Shown here: positions 11,843 to 23,924 of the stretch, one piece after another
Layout of the letters: the number at the start of each line of letters is the position of its first letter
Position numbering within the stretch: the stretch's first letter is position 1
Source: Desarmillaria ectypa
Lineage: Eukaryota > Basidiomycota > Agaricomycetes > Agaricales > Physalacriaceae
NCBI GenBank assembly: GCA_030407005.1
Contig: JAUDYN010000002.1
Coordinates: 1,798,001 to 1,862,000 of the forward strand
DNA length: 64,000 nucleotides
Reading direction: 5' to 3'
Translations under genes and position numbers: made by a program
The notes under the pieces: generated by a model
The model's database searches: none
Seen by the model: the letters and a program-made list of their open reading frames with translations, nothing else
Told to the model about the DNA's origin: nothing

Positions 11843-12190
11843 TTTTCCTCTTAAAGCTCCTTTAGGTCTTGTACCGGTTTTCAAACTGCAAATTCTTATG
11901 GACAGGGACCACCAATTCCCTCATTTTTTATGATTATTAGATGTATTAATTGCCCACAATTATACCCACATTATTTGATGCGAACCACAAATGAGTCAAC
12001 GGGCGGCAACCAAAAGAGGACTACAGTAACGGGCTGTTTGCTCGTGTTGTTCCGGGTTACGGTGAGGTCTCCTCGTGGCTTCGCTCTTCCTTGTCTACTT
12101 TGACCACCAACCACCACCACAGCTTTAACTTTCTTTATACTCAACCGCTACCCTCATCCCTTCGTATCGCCACCACCATCGTGTACCAAC
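11843..12190. promoter_or_regulatory. SPFH 3' region and ATG8 promoter/5' UTR
   Basis: This 348-base gap has no coding signal. The last 100 bases before the ATG8 start are pyrimidine- and ACC-rich (CCACCAACCACCACCAC), as is common for fungal 5' leaders. The first part is AT-rich, as expected for the 3' end of the preceding gene. Confidence 0.45.
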
Positions 12191-12794
<604 letters not shown>

Positions 12795-13623
12795 TACTTT
12801 TCCTCTGTATGTACTCGAAGGATCTTAGAGCGTAGGAACATATGGTGGCATGATATCTGGATCGATAGGGTGCCCCAACCCCATCCTTCGTAATGCTTCG
12901 CCACACTGGTCTGAGGTCTCCGTGTATCGGTATTCCGTTGATTCTTCGTGTTTTGCTCCCCTTCTTGTACTTTAATATGTCCCCCGCCCTTTCATACATG
13001 AATTGGATTGTATTGATGAATAGTATGAATACCCGCGTAAGACTGTAGCTCGAGCCGTAGTTGGTCCAATCTCTGAGACGCTAGTAGTGAAAGGTCCATG
13101 GTTCCGATTCAATGCGTAGATAGATCCTTGGTACATTTTTTGACGTCTACCGATACGTTTGCCCTTCAAATTCGATATGAAATGTTTTTGCAGTCGCTAT
13201 GTACTTATCGGTAAGCCTTTAAACATTCGCAGATCTGACAGTCAACTCGCATAGAACCCCAGCAGTGATTCCTGTAGGCCTAATTCACATATATTCCTTG
13301 AATTTGATTCATTCCCAATTATGTGCACTTGACTTACTCGTCTTCTGCCGTACTTCAAATACCACGCTGACAGAGAACTGCTGCTTGCATGGTCTGAATG
13401 AAACGTTTCACCGTTACTTGTTCGGGTATTGCAAGTATGTCGCCACGATTGACGACTGATGTCGCAACAACTGATGCACGGCATCATAAAATAAAGCAAG
13501 ATAGTGAGAGTAGACAAATGCCCGTATGTATGCAATGTCCTTGATGTTGTCAAGTATGTTAATAATGCAGATCATCCAAATCCCCGTTGCCCAAAATTGA
13601 TGAAAAGCCTGCCCATCGGCCGG
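12795..13623. other. 3' convergent intergenic region, no gene seen
   Basis: This 829-base gap separates the ends of ATG8 and the bestrophin-like gene. It is fairly AT-rich. Open frames on the minus strand (12730-12999, 13242-13553) show no family motif or splice consistency. I see nothing further. Confidence 0.45.
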
Positions 13624-15528
13624 CTAATGTGCTTCCCTCGTCAAATCATCGGTATGCCTCCAGCTGCGCAGTAGTGTCTGCTTAATACTTTCCAAGCCAC
13701 TCCCATCATTCTCCGCGTGCTGGTACTCCGACTGACCCTTGACAAGCTCGGCGGCGGTGCGACGGTCGCCAGGAGCAAACGGTTGGTTCCAGGGGGTGAA
13801 GATGAAGCTTGCAGGGTCCGGAAGTGGGTGTGCGGTAATCTCCTGCAATTCTCGCTGGATAGCCAAGCAGAATGAGTCGAGGTCAAGGTCATTAAGGTCG
13901 TAGTTAAAAGGATTTTCACTACAACGACGATAAGCAAGGCTACCGATAGACATGAGTGAAAGCACACATACATCTCAGAACCAATCTCCAGGAATCCAAG
14001 AAGGAGGAAGGATGCAAAGGCCGTGGCCGGAATCGTCATGTAGCGAAAGGAGTCAAAGACTTGGAACTACGGAAAGGGTTAATATAGTGGAGGCGAACAA
14101 AGCTGATTTGATAGCGAACCGGTAGCAGGAAGAGATAGATCCAAAGCGACATGCGCAAATGTGCCTGGTATGCAAAGGGAAGCGGTGTAGTAGCTATTCT
14201 TCCCAGGTTATTCATCGTGTCCTGGAGCATGCCAATGTTGTTGGTGATAGCAGCCGCAATGGCGGGTTGGAGAAGACCATTGCGCATTAGGACTACACTC
14301 CAGTCAATCAAGGCAAGAGCTGGACCTAACGAAGGACGTACAAGCTGAATAGTTAGACAGAAAAATCGTAATCTCTAGAGGAACGTTGCTTTCTTGGAGT
14401 TGTGGTTTGATTTTCCTTCCTAGCGCATTCCTCGTCGCGCCTCTCACGCTGTCGATTCTGCGAGAAAACTTCTTGACAACCCACTTGAAAAGAAGGAGTA
14501 TCGGAATATAGTCATACAGCGTCACTTTGGGGGGATTTCGCGCGGGCTTGAGAGGCCTGTGACTGTGGACAGAGGCCAGAGCCTTTTCGGGGTCGAACGC
14601 CTTAGTCTTGGATTTTGTAGACCGCTTGCCGAGGGACTGGAGCCACGATGATGACGGAGCTGGGGAGAGACTAGGACGGTCTTTAGACTCCGGTGTAGCG
14701 TCGTCGTCGGACTCAGGGATGGTAGAGTGAACATCGTGGTCGTAAGGATGCTCTCCGTCTTCGGAAGCCTGCCAAAGAGGAAGCATCTCACTGGTTCCAG
14801 TGACCGTACTAGATGCAAATCGTGGTAAGAAGCAGATGAGAGGATAGAGGTCTTGATAGTAGACGCCGTTCTCGCCTCGGAGAAAGTGCTGATTGATCGT
14901 TCGTCGTAAGGAAGACCACCAGATAACAGCATCAGACGTACCTTGATTGCAACGGAAAAGGCTTGCACCAAGTTGATCATGGTCTTTTTCTCGATGACAT
15001 TTTCTAAAGTAGTCTGCACTTTATTCTGTTCCTTGCCCAATCGTTCATTCGGAACGTGGATCCAGATCTTAAGCGGCAAATTCAGTACCGGTCACTAGTT
15101 GCAAGCTGACAGGAATCACCATCTGAGCTAGGTTCCTTGACACAATGGAGATGTTCGCCCACATCTTTCTTCCGTCTTGATACCTTTTCAAGAGGCGTTA
15201 TATACGACAAGGACTGACAAGCGGCAAGAGGAATCATGGCATACCTTTCATAGGCAGTCGATGTACGGAATGAAATGACCAGACCGAGGACTGTACCCAG
15301 CACAGTCAACAGTTGGGGAGAAATGGCCAATGAGTGAGGCGTTTTAATGGACACGAAGGTCACCACTAGGAAATCGAATGTTGAATAGCACAAAGGTATT
15401 CAAAAACACATCTTACTCGTAGCAACGGCGGTGAAAAACAGCACCTCGGGCCATATGTCGTTGATGACGGTGGCATTGAACTTTTTAATAGTCCATTTTC
15501 CGCGTAGGACAGGGTTGTAGGCAACCAT
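13624..15528 (-). CDS. Bestrophin/UPF0187 (RFP-TM) family anion channel
   Basis: Members form pentameric chloride/anion channels. Exons read in order: MVAYNPVLRGKWTIKKFNAT (start 15528) and INDIWPEVLFFTAVAT; then VVTFVSIKTPHSLAISPQLL and TVLGTVLGLVISFRTSTAYE. RYQDGRKMWANISIVSRNLA follows after an intron resolved to the AAG|GT border, and then IWIHVPNERLGKEQNKVQTT. LSFRTSxAYxRYxxGRxxW is the family signature. A long serine/acidic insert (about 14,550-14,790, PESDDDATPESKDRPSLSP) interrupts the core. The later part has PPKVTLYDYIPILLLFKW, then two hydrophobic helices (FRYMTIPATAFASFLLLGF) and the family's C-terminal ENPFNYDLNDLDLDSFC. Fungal members are poorly characterised. The insert may be a regulatory loop (inference). 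Confidence 0.88.
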
Positions 15529-17014
15529 TCAAAAATATTTTTACGGCTCGAGCCCTGGCGGCTGCGGCTGGGAGAGATAATGAATGAGGGAGAGAAAAGA
15601 AAAGAAAGACGTAAAAAATTAAGCTTGGCGGAACGTCGTGGCAGTCTGATGATTTCTGGGCGCGATCAGGGTGAAAACATGTGTCGTGATTTGGTCAGAC
15701 TGTACCGGAAGTTCACAAACAGGATATGTATACACGGGACCGAAAACAACTGGAAGGCCCCTTCTTGGACCGATCTTGTCCTACTACCACGATGGATTCA
15801 GAAAAAAAAAAGGAATGTTAAAGAACAAATCTGGGCCCTGGACTTGTGTCAGATGATGGTTGTCATTAGCAACGTGACTGAATCATTCGGAAAGCGAAAA
15901 AGTTTTTTTCAGCAACGGTGTACCCAGACCTCAGTTGACTGGTATCACACCTATCACTATAGCTTCATCAAGGTGAATATTTCGAATCGCTACATAATGC
16001 CAAAGCTGTACATTTATCTGACTAATTAACAGTTCTCGGTCAAATCGTTGTTCTAGTGCGGATCTTATGAGCTTCATCTATCTCAGTTTTTGCTATATAG
16101 TACTGACGTTTTGTATTGAGTAACGTTACTATGCTGTAAAGATGGTCTCCAGTTGCAACGGCAGTCTGCGGACATCTATCATGCGTTTGCATCGACTTTC
16201 TGACGAGGACAACAGCACCGCACGATATGGATGCCGCCAAAACTCTGGACTGGCTGTAAGTGCGTCCGTAGATGCTGAACTTGCTGACACCTTTATTATC
16301 AAGGATCGTTAAGAATCAATGGTGGATTTAGAATGATATATTCTTTTATGTAACTCGCTGGCCGCTCCTTTAGTTAGGCTGAAAGACTGTCAATGGCAGC
16401 ATTTGCACTATAGATAATTGATGTTCACGAGAGTCGGACTTGGTGCGCATAGTTCAACGGAGACAGCGTAATATTCCAAGGCAAGATAACTCTGTAACTT
16501 TTAATAGGTTCCTTGTGACCAAGCAACTTTGATCAGAAGTTGGATCCGACTACATTTGACTGCTTCCATCCGAGTGTGAACAAAGTTTCATCCGCCCCCT
16601 GTGACTGTCCGCTTATCCATGTGCAGAGGCTACGCTTCCGTCGTACGTTACAAGTCCCATATACTGCAACGACTCAGGAATTGCTTTCTAAATACTTCGT
16701 TTCGATAAGTAGCTCGCGGCAGATAGCATTAGAAAGGATATCCGAGGTTGGCCACTCGCCGAAAATTTGACAGTTTCGATAAGTCTCGTTGCCTTCAATG
16801 TGCTCGAAACTGGTATGTTGGAAGCACTGTTGATATCTGGTCCCATGAAAGTACACCGGCCCGAAATTTTAACATTTCTCATCCTACTAACCTCGGATTT
16901 CAAGATTTCGGCCCGGCCTTGGCACAACAATAAGAAGGGTCATGCTTACCAAAATCTGAAGGAAGGTAGGGTGACCACCTCTCACCCAAATATTGCCAGT
17001 CTCACTGATCCACG
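15529..17014. other. 1.5-kb intergenic region with two divergent promoters
   Basis: This stretch lies between the starts of the bestrophin-like gene (minus) and the transaldolase-like gene (plus). A 149-codon plus-strand frame (15580-16029) begins with an ATG but is rich in Lys/Arg and has no family motif. I treat it as chance. I recognise no repeats or RNA genes. Confidence 0.45.
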
Positions 17015-18220
17015 ATGACCACTCTCCTCGACCAAGTACGCGCCCTTCTCACCGTCGATGTCGACTCCATGGATCCGGCCGTAACGAATCGGCACACCAG
17101 CGATGGCGTCAAATTCGTAGACATGACCTCGAATCAGGCGATTGTAGCCGGAACTGCAACCCCAGAACTGCTAGCGGAGGCGGTGGAAGTAAGCGGCGGC
17201 GGGAGCATGGAAAGAGTACTGGATGTTTTGGTATGTTCCTTGATCTTATGATCGTGGATGCCTTCTTGCTCACTAGAACGATCGATGCATAGACCGTCCT
17301 TCTAGCGAAACGAGTCCTTCCATATCTCTCCGGGAATGTGCACGCTCAAACAAGCCCTAGTGTTGGCTATAGTGTGGAGGGAACCATAAACGAAGCTCGA
17401 CGAATCGTTGCAACATTCGAGGAGCTGGGTGTTCCGCGGACAAGAGTTTGCATAAAAATACCAATCACACCTGAGGGAGCACAGGCATGCAAAATCCTCC
17501 AAGATGAGGGCATCCAAACACTTGGAACGTGTATATTCGGGGTGGAGCAAGCCGTTGCAGCAGGTTTGGCAGGCTGTGTGTACCTCGCGCCATACTTCAA
17601 TGGTAAAGACAATACATATCTTCGTTGGTCCCATCTTAATGGCCACTTCGTCGATAGAACTGCGTGTGCATTTCGAAGAGGGACTATGGAAAGCATACAA
17701 AGTAGGCGTAAAGGGAGAAGAACATCCAATGATTGATGTAGTACGGGTGATCATGATGGTTTATAAGACTAAGAGAACCAAGACGAAGGTCATGCCAGCG
17801 AGGTGCGTATTATTTGGGTAAATGATGAAGGAGACTAGGAGCTCATCGATTACCACAGTATTGTCACTGCTCAAGAAGTGATCGCGCTCACAGCTCTGCA
17901 ACCTGACCACATGACATTGTCGGGCGCCGTGCTCGATGAACTGGCTAGTCTTCCTCCGGTATCCATCGACCGATTCGATGATATTTGGAAACGGGAATTA
18001 ACAGCCGAGGAGTTAAGGAGTGCGTATGTTTTTGTCTCTTGGGAGTAGCCTAACCGCATATACAGCTGTCGAACAAGATTACTTAGGAGACGGCGGTAGG
18101 TTGTTGAGGGAGGCATTTGATGGGAACGCCGAAATGGCGAGGAAAATGAAAGATGCACTGTCTATCTTTGCAGACTGCGAGCAAAGGACCAAAACCAGTA
18201 TCAAGGCGCTTTTGGTGTGA
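17015..18220 (+). CDS. Divergent transaldolase-family protein
   Basis: Transaldolases move a dihydroxyacetone unit between sugar phosphates through a lysine Schiff base in the pentose phosphate pathway. The family order is visible across five exons: VKFVDMTSNQAIV (in place of the usual D-A-T-T-N-P-S strand), SGNVHAQTSPSVGYSVEGTI (for the V-S-T/E-V strand), then VPRTRVCIKIPITPEGAQA with the Schiff-base-type lysine in IKI. After that come TLGTCIFGVEQAVAAGLAGC, YLAPYFNE, TKVMPASIVTAQEV and PDHMTLSGAVLDELAS, and the C-terminal helix with DALSIFADCEQRTKTSIK. The gene appears complete at about 325 residues. Several classical active-site strands are altered, so catalysis of the normal reaction is uncertain. 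Its last 20 bases overlap the end of the convergent HDAC gene. Confidence 0.8.
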
Positions 18221-19396
18221 TCGCGTTTTCGAGGGCAGGGATAATATGCTTCATGAACGAATCTATGATGTGACTAAGATATTCTGGAGTATTCTGGTCC
18301 TGCATAGTCCCCTCTGGGACGTCAAGCGTGAATGAAGGGGCGTACAGTGGGAAAAAGGGATGGTCATAAGGAATTTCAGTGTTAATGGGTAATGGATCAG
18401 ATAACTATATGTATGTCAGTGCCTTGGTTGACGTGAATTGAGGAAACTCACGGCGACAGACGTCAGATATGCCCAGGCTCTAGCTGCATTAGGGGAGTTG
18501 TAGCCCCCTCCGCCGAGCAGGAGCTTTTTCCCCGGAAAAGTCGTAAGAATACGATGAATATAATAGCCCATTGATCCAGGCTGGTCAAGTGAAAGGGACC
18601 AGTTGAACATTGCATGGGGATCCTCCGATAACGCGTCAACGCCGCATTGAACTATAACATGTGTTGGCGCAAATACTTCCGTGACCTTTTGCACAAGGGG
18701 AAATATGGCCATGTATGTTAAGCATGAGGCACCAGGCTGTAGAGGAAGAGAGAGCGTGAAGGGGTCAAACGACGGATCAGACTGGCTGGGGAGCTGGAGC
18801 GGTGCAAGAGGCGAGACGGGGAAGAACCCAGGTGAAGCATGGTGAATACTGAGCGTCAGGACCGAATTTTGCAGATAAAAAGCCTGAGAAACCGCATCGG
18901 AGAAATGCAGGTCGAGGTCAATGTACATGATACGGGGACGAGGGTGGTGAATCTCCTTGATACGCCTCATGGCAAGGATAGCCAGGACGCAATCAGCTAC
19001 ATAACAGAAACCGGAGGCAGCCGATTTCTGTGCATGGTGGCGACCGCCGTCCCAGCATATGGCGACGTCGGTGATTTGCAGGGCCTTGACTGCCGTTAGG
19101 GTGGCACCTGCAACAAGCTGGACGTAGGATGGGAGTCCTCGGAAGATAGGACAGTCATCCGTGAGACCGTGTGACATCGAAGATGAAGCGTTGTCGTCAA
19201 GGACGACATCGAGGTAGTCGTCAGTGTGATATTCACGTAGCTCTCGGTGTGTTGCCGGAACGGGTCGGATGACTTGGGCTTTTTTGAGAAGACCAAGCGA
19301 ATTGACGAGCGAATGAACGATTTTAGAACGATTTTGGTTTGATGGAAGACGTGACGCAGCCTCGACAAGCTGCGAGCCGACGATATAGACGACCAT
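18201..19396 (-). CDS. Class I histone deacetylase, HDAC8/Hos1-like
   Basis: Class I HDACs are zinc enzymes that remove acetyl groups from histone lysines. The first exon (19396 to 18452) holds the catalytic fold: AICWDGGRHHAQKSAASGFC with the catalytic histidine pair, YIDLDLHFSDAVSQAFY with zinc ligands Asp and His, SIHHASPGFFP, IVQCGVDALSEDP with the third ligand Asp, and KLLLGGGGYNSPNAARAWAY with the catalytic Tyr. A 47-base intron (18405-18451) then leads to a second exon: SDPLPINTEIPYDHPFF, LYAPSFTLDVPEGTMQD, and a tail ending AITPKAP with the stop at 18201-18203. Without this intron the frame would end early at 18416. The usual HHGDG after the metal-binding Asp reads HFSDA here. The protein is about 380 residues, normal for HDAC8. 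Confidence 0.9.
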
Positions 19397-22331
19397 CGTC
19401 GTGGTGGTCGGCGTTCAGGAATTTCACGATCACATGACTGCGCCAGCTCTTACAGTCCCTTCTCTTAGTGTCTTACCACCAACAGCACTTGAATAACTCA
19501 GTGAAAGTAGTTTCTTATAATGTAAGATTATTTTAGAAGGGGATCTCCGTTTTCATATTCACTGTCATCTTGCTTCTACTGTCTGATACCATTTTTACCT
19601 TAAAATAAAAACAAATAGTAAGCCCCCCAAGATCTGCCGCACCCCAACTTACGGTACAGCGTGAACTGATATTTTCTCTGACTCCAATGATAACCCTCCA
19701 ACGAGGTTAGCGCAGAACTCTCCGAACAATCAACGTGGATGACTACGGGATCACTGTCGTTACTCGGACTCTTTTCTTGGGAGCCATGAGCCCGTTCCAT
19801 TCCTTCTACTTGCTCCACAAGATTTGCTTAGTTTGTAAGAGTGGAATGTAAAGAGCCCTGCCTGCTGCCTATCTCGGCAAGCACTGCGTACAAACTTACC
19901 AGATCACCTTGAAACAGCGTGCGTACTCCGGGTTCAGCAGTAGGTATTATAGGCGTAGCTTGATATCAGAAAACCTATCAGAACCACAGGTGCACTTCCC
20001 TTCTCATACTTTACTAAAAACTCAAGTTCTTGTACGCCACTGCAACTTCTCCGAAAAGATACGAAGGTTGATTGTCTACTGATTAAATTATCCGGTAGAA
20101 AGTCCAAACGTATTGTCAGGCGCAGCACGCGATCTCGAAGAGCATGCACGTACAAATGTAACTTATGTAACTGAACTTGACATTAAGTAGCTGCGTTATA
20201 CTTGCTACTACCACCATCAATTCATAGAGCCGAGGACGAAGTCCTCAACGGTCAAGCGAAACTTCCCTCACGATCCAGAGTTTGCAGAGTTTGCTTTTCC
20301 CAAAGAATTCAGAGAAGCCTCCCCCGATGCCCCACCCACTCACATTCAATATGAGAAAAAGCGAGGAGGCGGAGCTTAATGATCTTCTTACAACTGCCGC
20401 AGAGATCCGACGTTATATAACCGGCTCAAACTGAATCATGGAACTAGCCTCAGTAACGGGTACTTAGTCTCCGGGGGAAGACTATCCGTTGGCATGAGAA
20501 ACGAACGTTACTGGAGTAACACAACTTGTAGTTAGCGTGAAAAATCAAAATGTCAAGCGCTTTGCGATAAATGAGGCTAGTAAAGGGCCTAGATGATTGT
20601 TTTCCCGGCGCCGAAAAAAGATTACGGGCGGTAGTAAGCCCATTGGGACGCAAACGAGCGTACTGAGACTTGAAAGTCACTAAAACGGTCTACTGTTCAA
20701 TAGGACGGGAGTCGATCAACTTTTGGGAGGGATGTAAGCATGATCTACTACGTACTGCAAAGGTTACCGGAATGTACTTCGCTGTAGCACAGTTAGCGAG
20801 CAGTTCTGGGGCACGTTCCAGTATTTGTGGAACAAAAAAGGAGATATTAAATCGCCAGAGTATAATCAAAGTTCAAAAGGTGTCAATTGGGTGTCGTTAT
20901 AGAAAACACGAGTTATTTTTTTGATCGCGTCGCGATCTGTAGTACGTACACGTGGCTTAAACACCGGTCCGACGATGTCGATGAGCGGTCCTCTGACCGA
21001 ATATTTTAATGATGGGTGTGGATGCCAAAGTCGACGTTAGAACGTCAAGAGATCCATTTTGATAAAACGTCGGTCATCAGTCATGGATAATTTTGGTCCG
21101 TTGAAAGTCAAGAAAGAGTAAATAGAATTTGTATGTAGAACGTCGAACAAGTAATGTCATTCAGTGTAGCAGATATGTAAGCGCCACCAGACATATACAT
21201 GGAGCAATTTTCTCGTCGGTGCATTCGATTGACGCGACAAACTCGGAGAGAAGATGAGAACAGTTGTAACGTAGGAGGATCCGCAAAACGCGCGCTGTCC
21301 CTGGATGTCTACGTCCCTCGATAGAAGAGCGACATGACAAAGAGATAATCAAAATAGAATTGACCCTGTAAGTATTGATAAGTAGACTCTCTGGTATACG
21401 ACTGTGCGACTACAATGTGCCCCATTGGTCACCGGAATTTGAGGGTGCATTTGGGAAGAACGAGCAGCCGAAGAATAGCATTGATTGATGTCGATAGAGT
21501 CGATAGGTAAGTAAGAGAACCAATATCGTGGTCATCACGCGTTGGAACGGTTCTCCAAGTTGGATAGACGTCACGGCGACTCGGCTGCATCTGACCACCT
21601 CAACACGTGTCGACGTCGGCAAAATCAGTCGGCGAGACTCTTCCGCAGAATAGTTAGCCGTCTGTCAGCGTAACGGACATCGCAAATGCGCTCGAATTGG
21701 CACACTGTTACTAGTATTTATGCGATGGATGCTGTGTTGTCGGGGCGCGAGGCTAACTCCCAAAACGGGACCAGGTGATCGGCAGAAGCCACGCGTGGGA
21801 GAAAGATGTGATCCCGAGGTCAAGAAGCGCGGTGGAACCTCCCGGGCTTTTCCATTTTGGGTAATCGACACGCCACTCTGGGGGCGGGTGGACGGCAAAT
21901 GCCGGAAACTAAGGCTAGCCTGCTCCAGGCGCGTGCCCATATTAAGGCGCAATGCGAGCCATTAGTATGACCACCCGCCCATTTGCACCGTGAGTAACAT
22001 GCTGGAATACAGTTGAATAATAACCGTGTCCCTAAAAGAAAGGACATGAAGAAAAATGGGGAAAAATAATAAAGAAATAAGAAAATGTATTGGAGGCGTG
22101 TTTGTGCATGTTGAGGCCCTGGCTTGTGACCAGTCCAGTCCCTTCATCCTCTCCTCCTCTTCCACTCCCGTTCCTTCTCCACCGCATACCCTGTCCGTTG
22201 CCATCCAGTATCCCTTCTACTTAGGCCCTTTTCCTACTCTTTCTCTTCGTCCTGTTCCCGTCAAGGCTTCCTATACGACCACTGGCTACCCTCTGTGTCC
22301 GTCGAGACAATCTCCTGCTGTAATTTCTGCA
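19397..22331. other. 2.9-kb gene-poor region upstream of GSK3
   Basis: This is the longest stretch without a confident gene. It holds a possible two-exon orphan on the minus strand (19600-20155), a 15-base inverted repeat GATCGCG-T-CGCGATC at 20923-20937, and a cluster of ACGTC/GACGT words between 21033 and 21617. The last 250 bases (from about 22130) are pyrimidine-rich and look like the GSK3 5' UTR. I saw no intact transposon or clear terminal repeats. Confidence 0.4.
19600..20155 (-). CDS. Possible orphan gene fragment, two exons
   Basis: Two minus-strand open frames have protein-like composition, but I recognise no family. The upstream part (20155 downward) reads VHALRDRVLRLTIRLDFLPD and LVKYEKGSAPVVLIGFLIS. 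The downstream part reads GMERAHGSQEKSPSNDSD followed by PVVIHVDCSESSALTSLEGY and HWSQRKYQFTLYRK. A bridging segment has a good donor (CTGGTAAGT near 19895) and a possible acceptor near 19830, but the phases do not join cleanly with the borders I can see. It could be a decayed gene, a gene with an unseen exon, or chance. Confidence 0.25.
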
Positions 22332-23924
22332 ATGTCAACCCATGGACCCATAAACGGCGTAAAGATGTCTCGTACGTCCCCCCATTTTTTCATCCATATC
22401 CTACAACTCATTCCGTATCATCATCTTTTCCTTCCGCTTCCGGCCCTGTTGTCGATACATCGATTTGCATCGGTTCTTGTGTCCTTTTTCTACAGCTATC
22501 GATGATCCCCACAAAGTCGTCAAAGTAATTGCTTCGGACGGCAAGACTGGCGACACACGCGAACTGTCCTATTCCAACTGCAAGGTCATTGGAAACGGTT
22601 CTTTCGGTGTCGTTTTCCAGGCGAAACTGCTCGGCGTTCCCAAAGAGAGTGAGGATATCGCCATCAAGAAGGTTCTGCAGGACAAGCGCTTCAAGGTACT
22701 CAATCTTCTCTTCCCGTTACTTCCGCATACCAAATGTCTCGCTTCCCCAGAACCGTGAACTTCAGATCATGCGGCTTGTTTCGCATCCTAATGTAGTCGA
22801 CTTGAGGGCATTTTTCTACTCCAATGGCGATAAGGTGTGTCACTATTCTCATAGAGTCAACTTGACACTCATTTTACCGCAGAAAGACGAGCTCTATCTC
22901 AATCTCATGCTGGAATATGTCCCTGAAACCGTCTACCGCGCTAGCCGTCACTATGCCAAACTCAAACAACCGATGCCCATGCTCCAAATCAAACTCTATA
23001 TGTATCAACTCCTCCGTTCGCTCGCCTACATTCACTCCGTCGGTATCTGCCATCGAGACATCAAGCCACAGAATCTGCTCCTCAACCCTGCTACCGGTGT
23101 CCTCAAGCTTTGCGATTTCGGCTCTGCAAAGATATTGATCGCGGGTGAGCCAAACGTCAGTTATATCTGCTCTAGGTATTACAGAGCACCGGAGCTCATT
23201 TTCGGCGCTACGAATTATACCACCAACATCGGTACGACGCATCCATCCTGGCCACGGCTTTTATTCCTTACTCACTATCGGTTTCGTTTATGTAGACATT
23301 TGGTCAACGGGGTGTGTAATGGCAGAGTTAATGCTAGGTCAACCGTTGTTCCCTGGTGAGAGCGGCATCGATCAACTGGTGGAGATCATCAAGGTGCTTG
23401 GAACGCCGTCCAGAGAGCAGATCAAGACGATGAACCCCAACTATATGGAGCACAAATTTCCACAAATTAAACCTCACCCCTTCTCAAAAGTTTGTAGTGC
23501 ATGTGACTCAAATAGAGTTGTTGGATACTGACATGATTAATGGCAGGTGTTTCGGCCTCGCACATCCCCCGAGGCAATTGATTTGGTGGCGAAGTTGTTA
23601 GAGTACACACCTGGCGCACGGCTCAGTGCGATAGAGGCCATGGTCCATCCCTTCTTTGATGAGCTGCGGGTCGAAGGTGCGAGGATGCCCAATGGGAAGG
23701 AGTTCCCGATGCTGTTCAACTTTAAACGTGAAGGTATGTTTCACGAACAGTGTTCTCCGGATGCCGTTGTGCTAATTTCAAACTTACCAGAACTCTCTGT
23801 ACGGCCGGATTTGATCCGTCAACTTGTTCCGCCACACTGTGAACCAGAGCTGGTCTCCCGGGATATCGTGTTAAACAGCTTTGTGCCCATACCATTGGAA
23901 GACCTGAAGATAACGCTGGATTAA
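22332..23924 (+). CDS. Glycogen synthase kinase 3 (GSK3) family Ser/Thr kinase
   Basis: GSK3 kinases phosphorylate primed substrates and regulate development, stress responses and metabolism. After a short first exon ([13 protein letters not shown]) the kinase domain begins with [17 protein letters not shown] (glycine loop) and [15 protein letters not shown] (catalytic Lys). It continues with [37 protein letters not shown] (HRD loop), [12 protein letters not shown] (DFG) and the family activation segment [20 protein letters not shown] with its regulatory Tyr. The second half has [54 protein letters not shown] and a tail ending [12 protein letters not shown]. About seven 50-75-base introns are seen. 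It is the fungal GSK3 (Skp1/Gsk3/Rim11 group). Confidence 0.95.

Noticed and set aside
15580..16029. 149-codon plus-strand frame with an ATG
   Set aside because: It is Lys/Arg-rich with no family motif, lies in the promoter region of the bestrophin-like gene, and has no splice context.
21720..22047. Overlapping frames on both strands in the GSK3 upstream region
   Set aside because: No motif, no splice consistency, and both strands are open by GC composition alone.
22056..22505. 149-codon frame overlapping the GSK3 start
   Set aside because: It is a Ser/Pro/hydrophobic reading of a pyrimidine-rich 5' leader plus the first intron. The GSK3 frame is clearly the real one.
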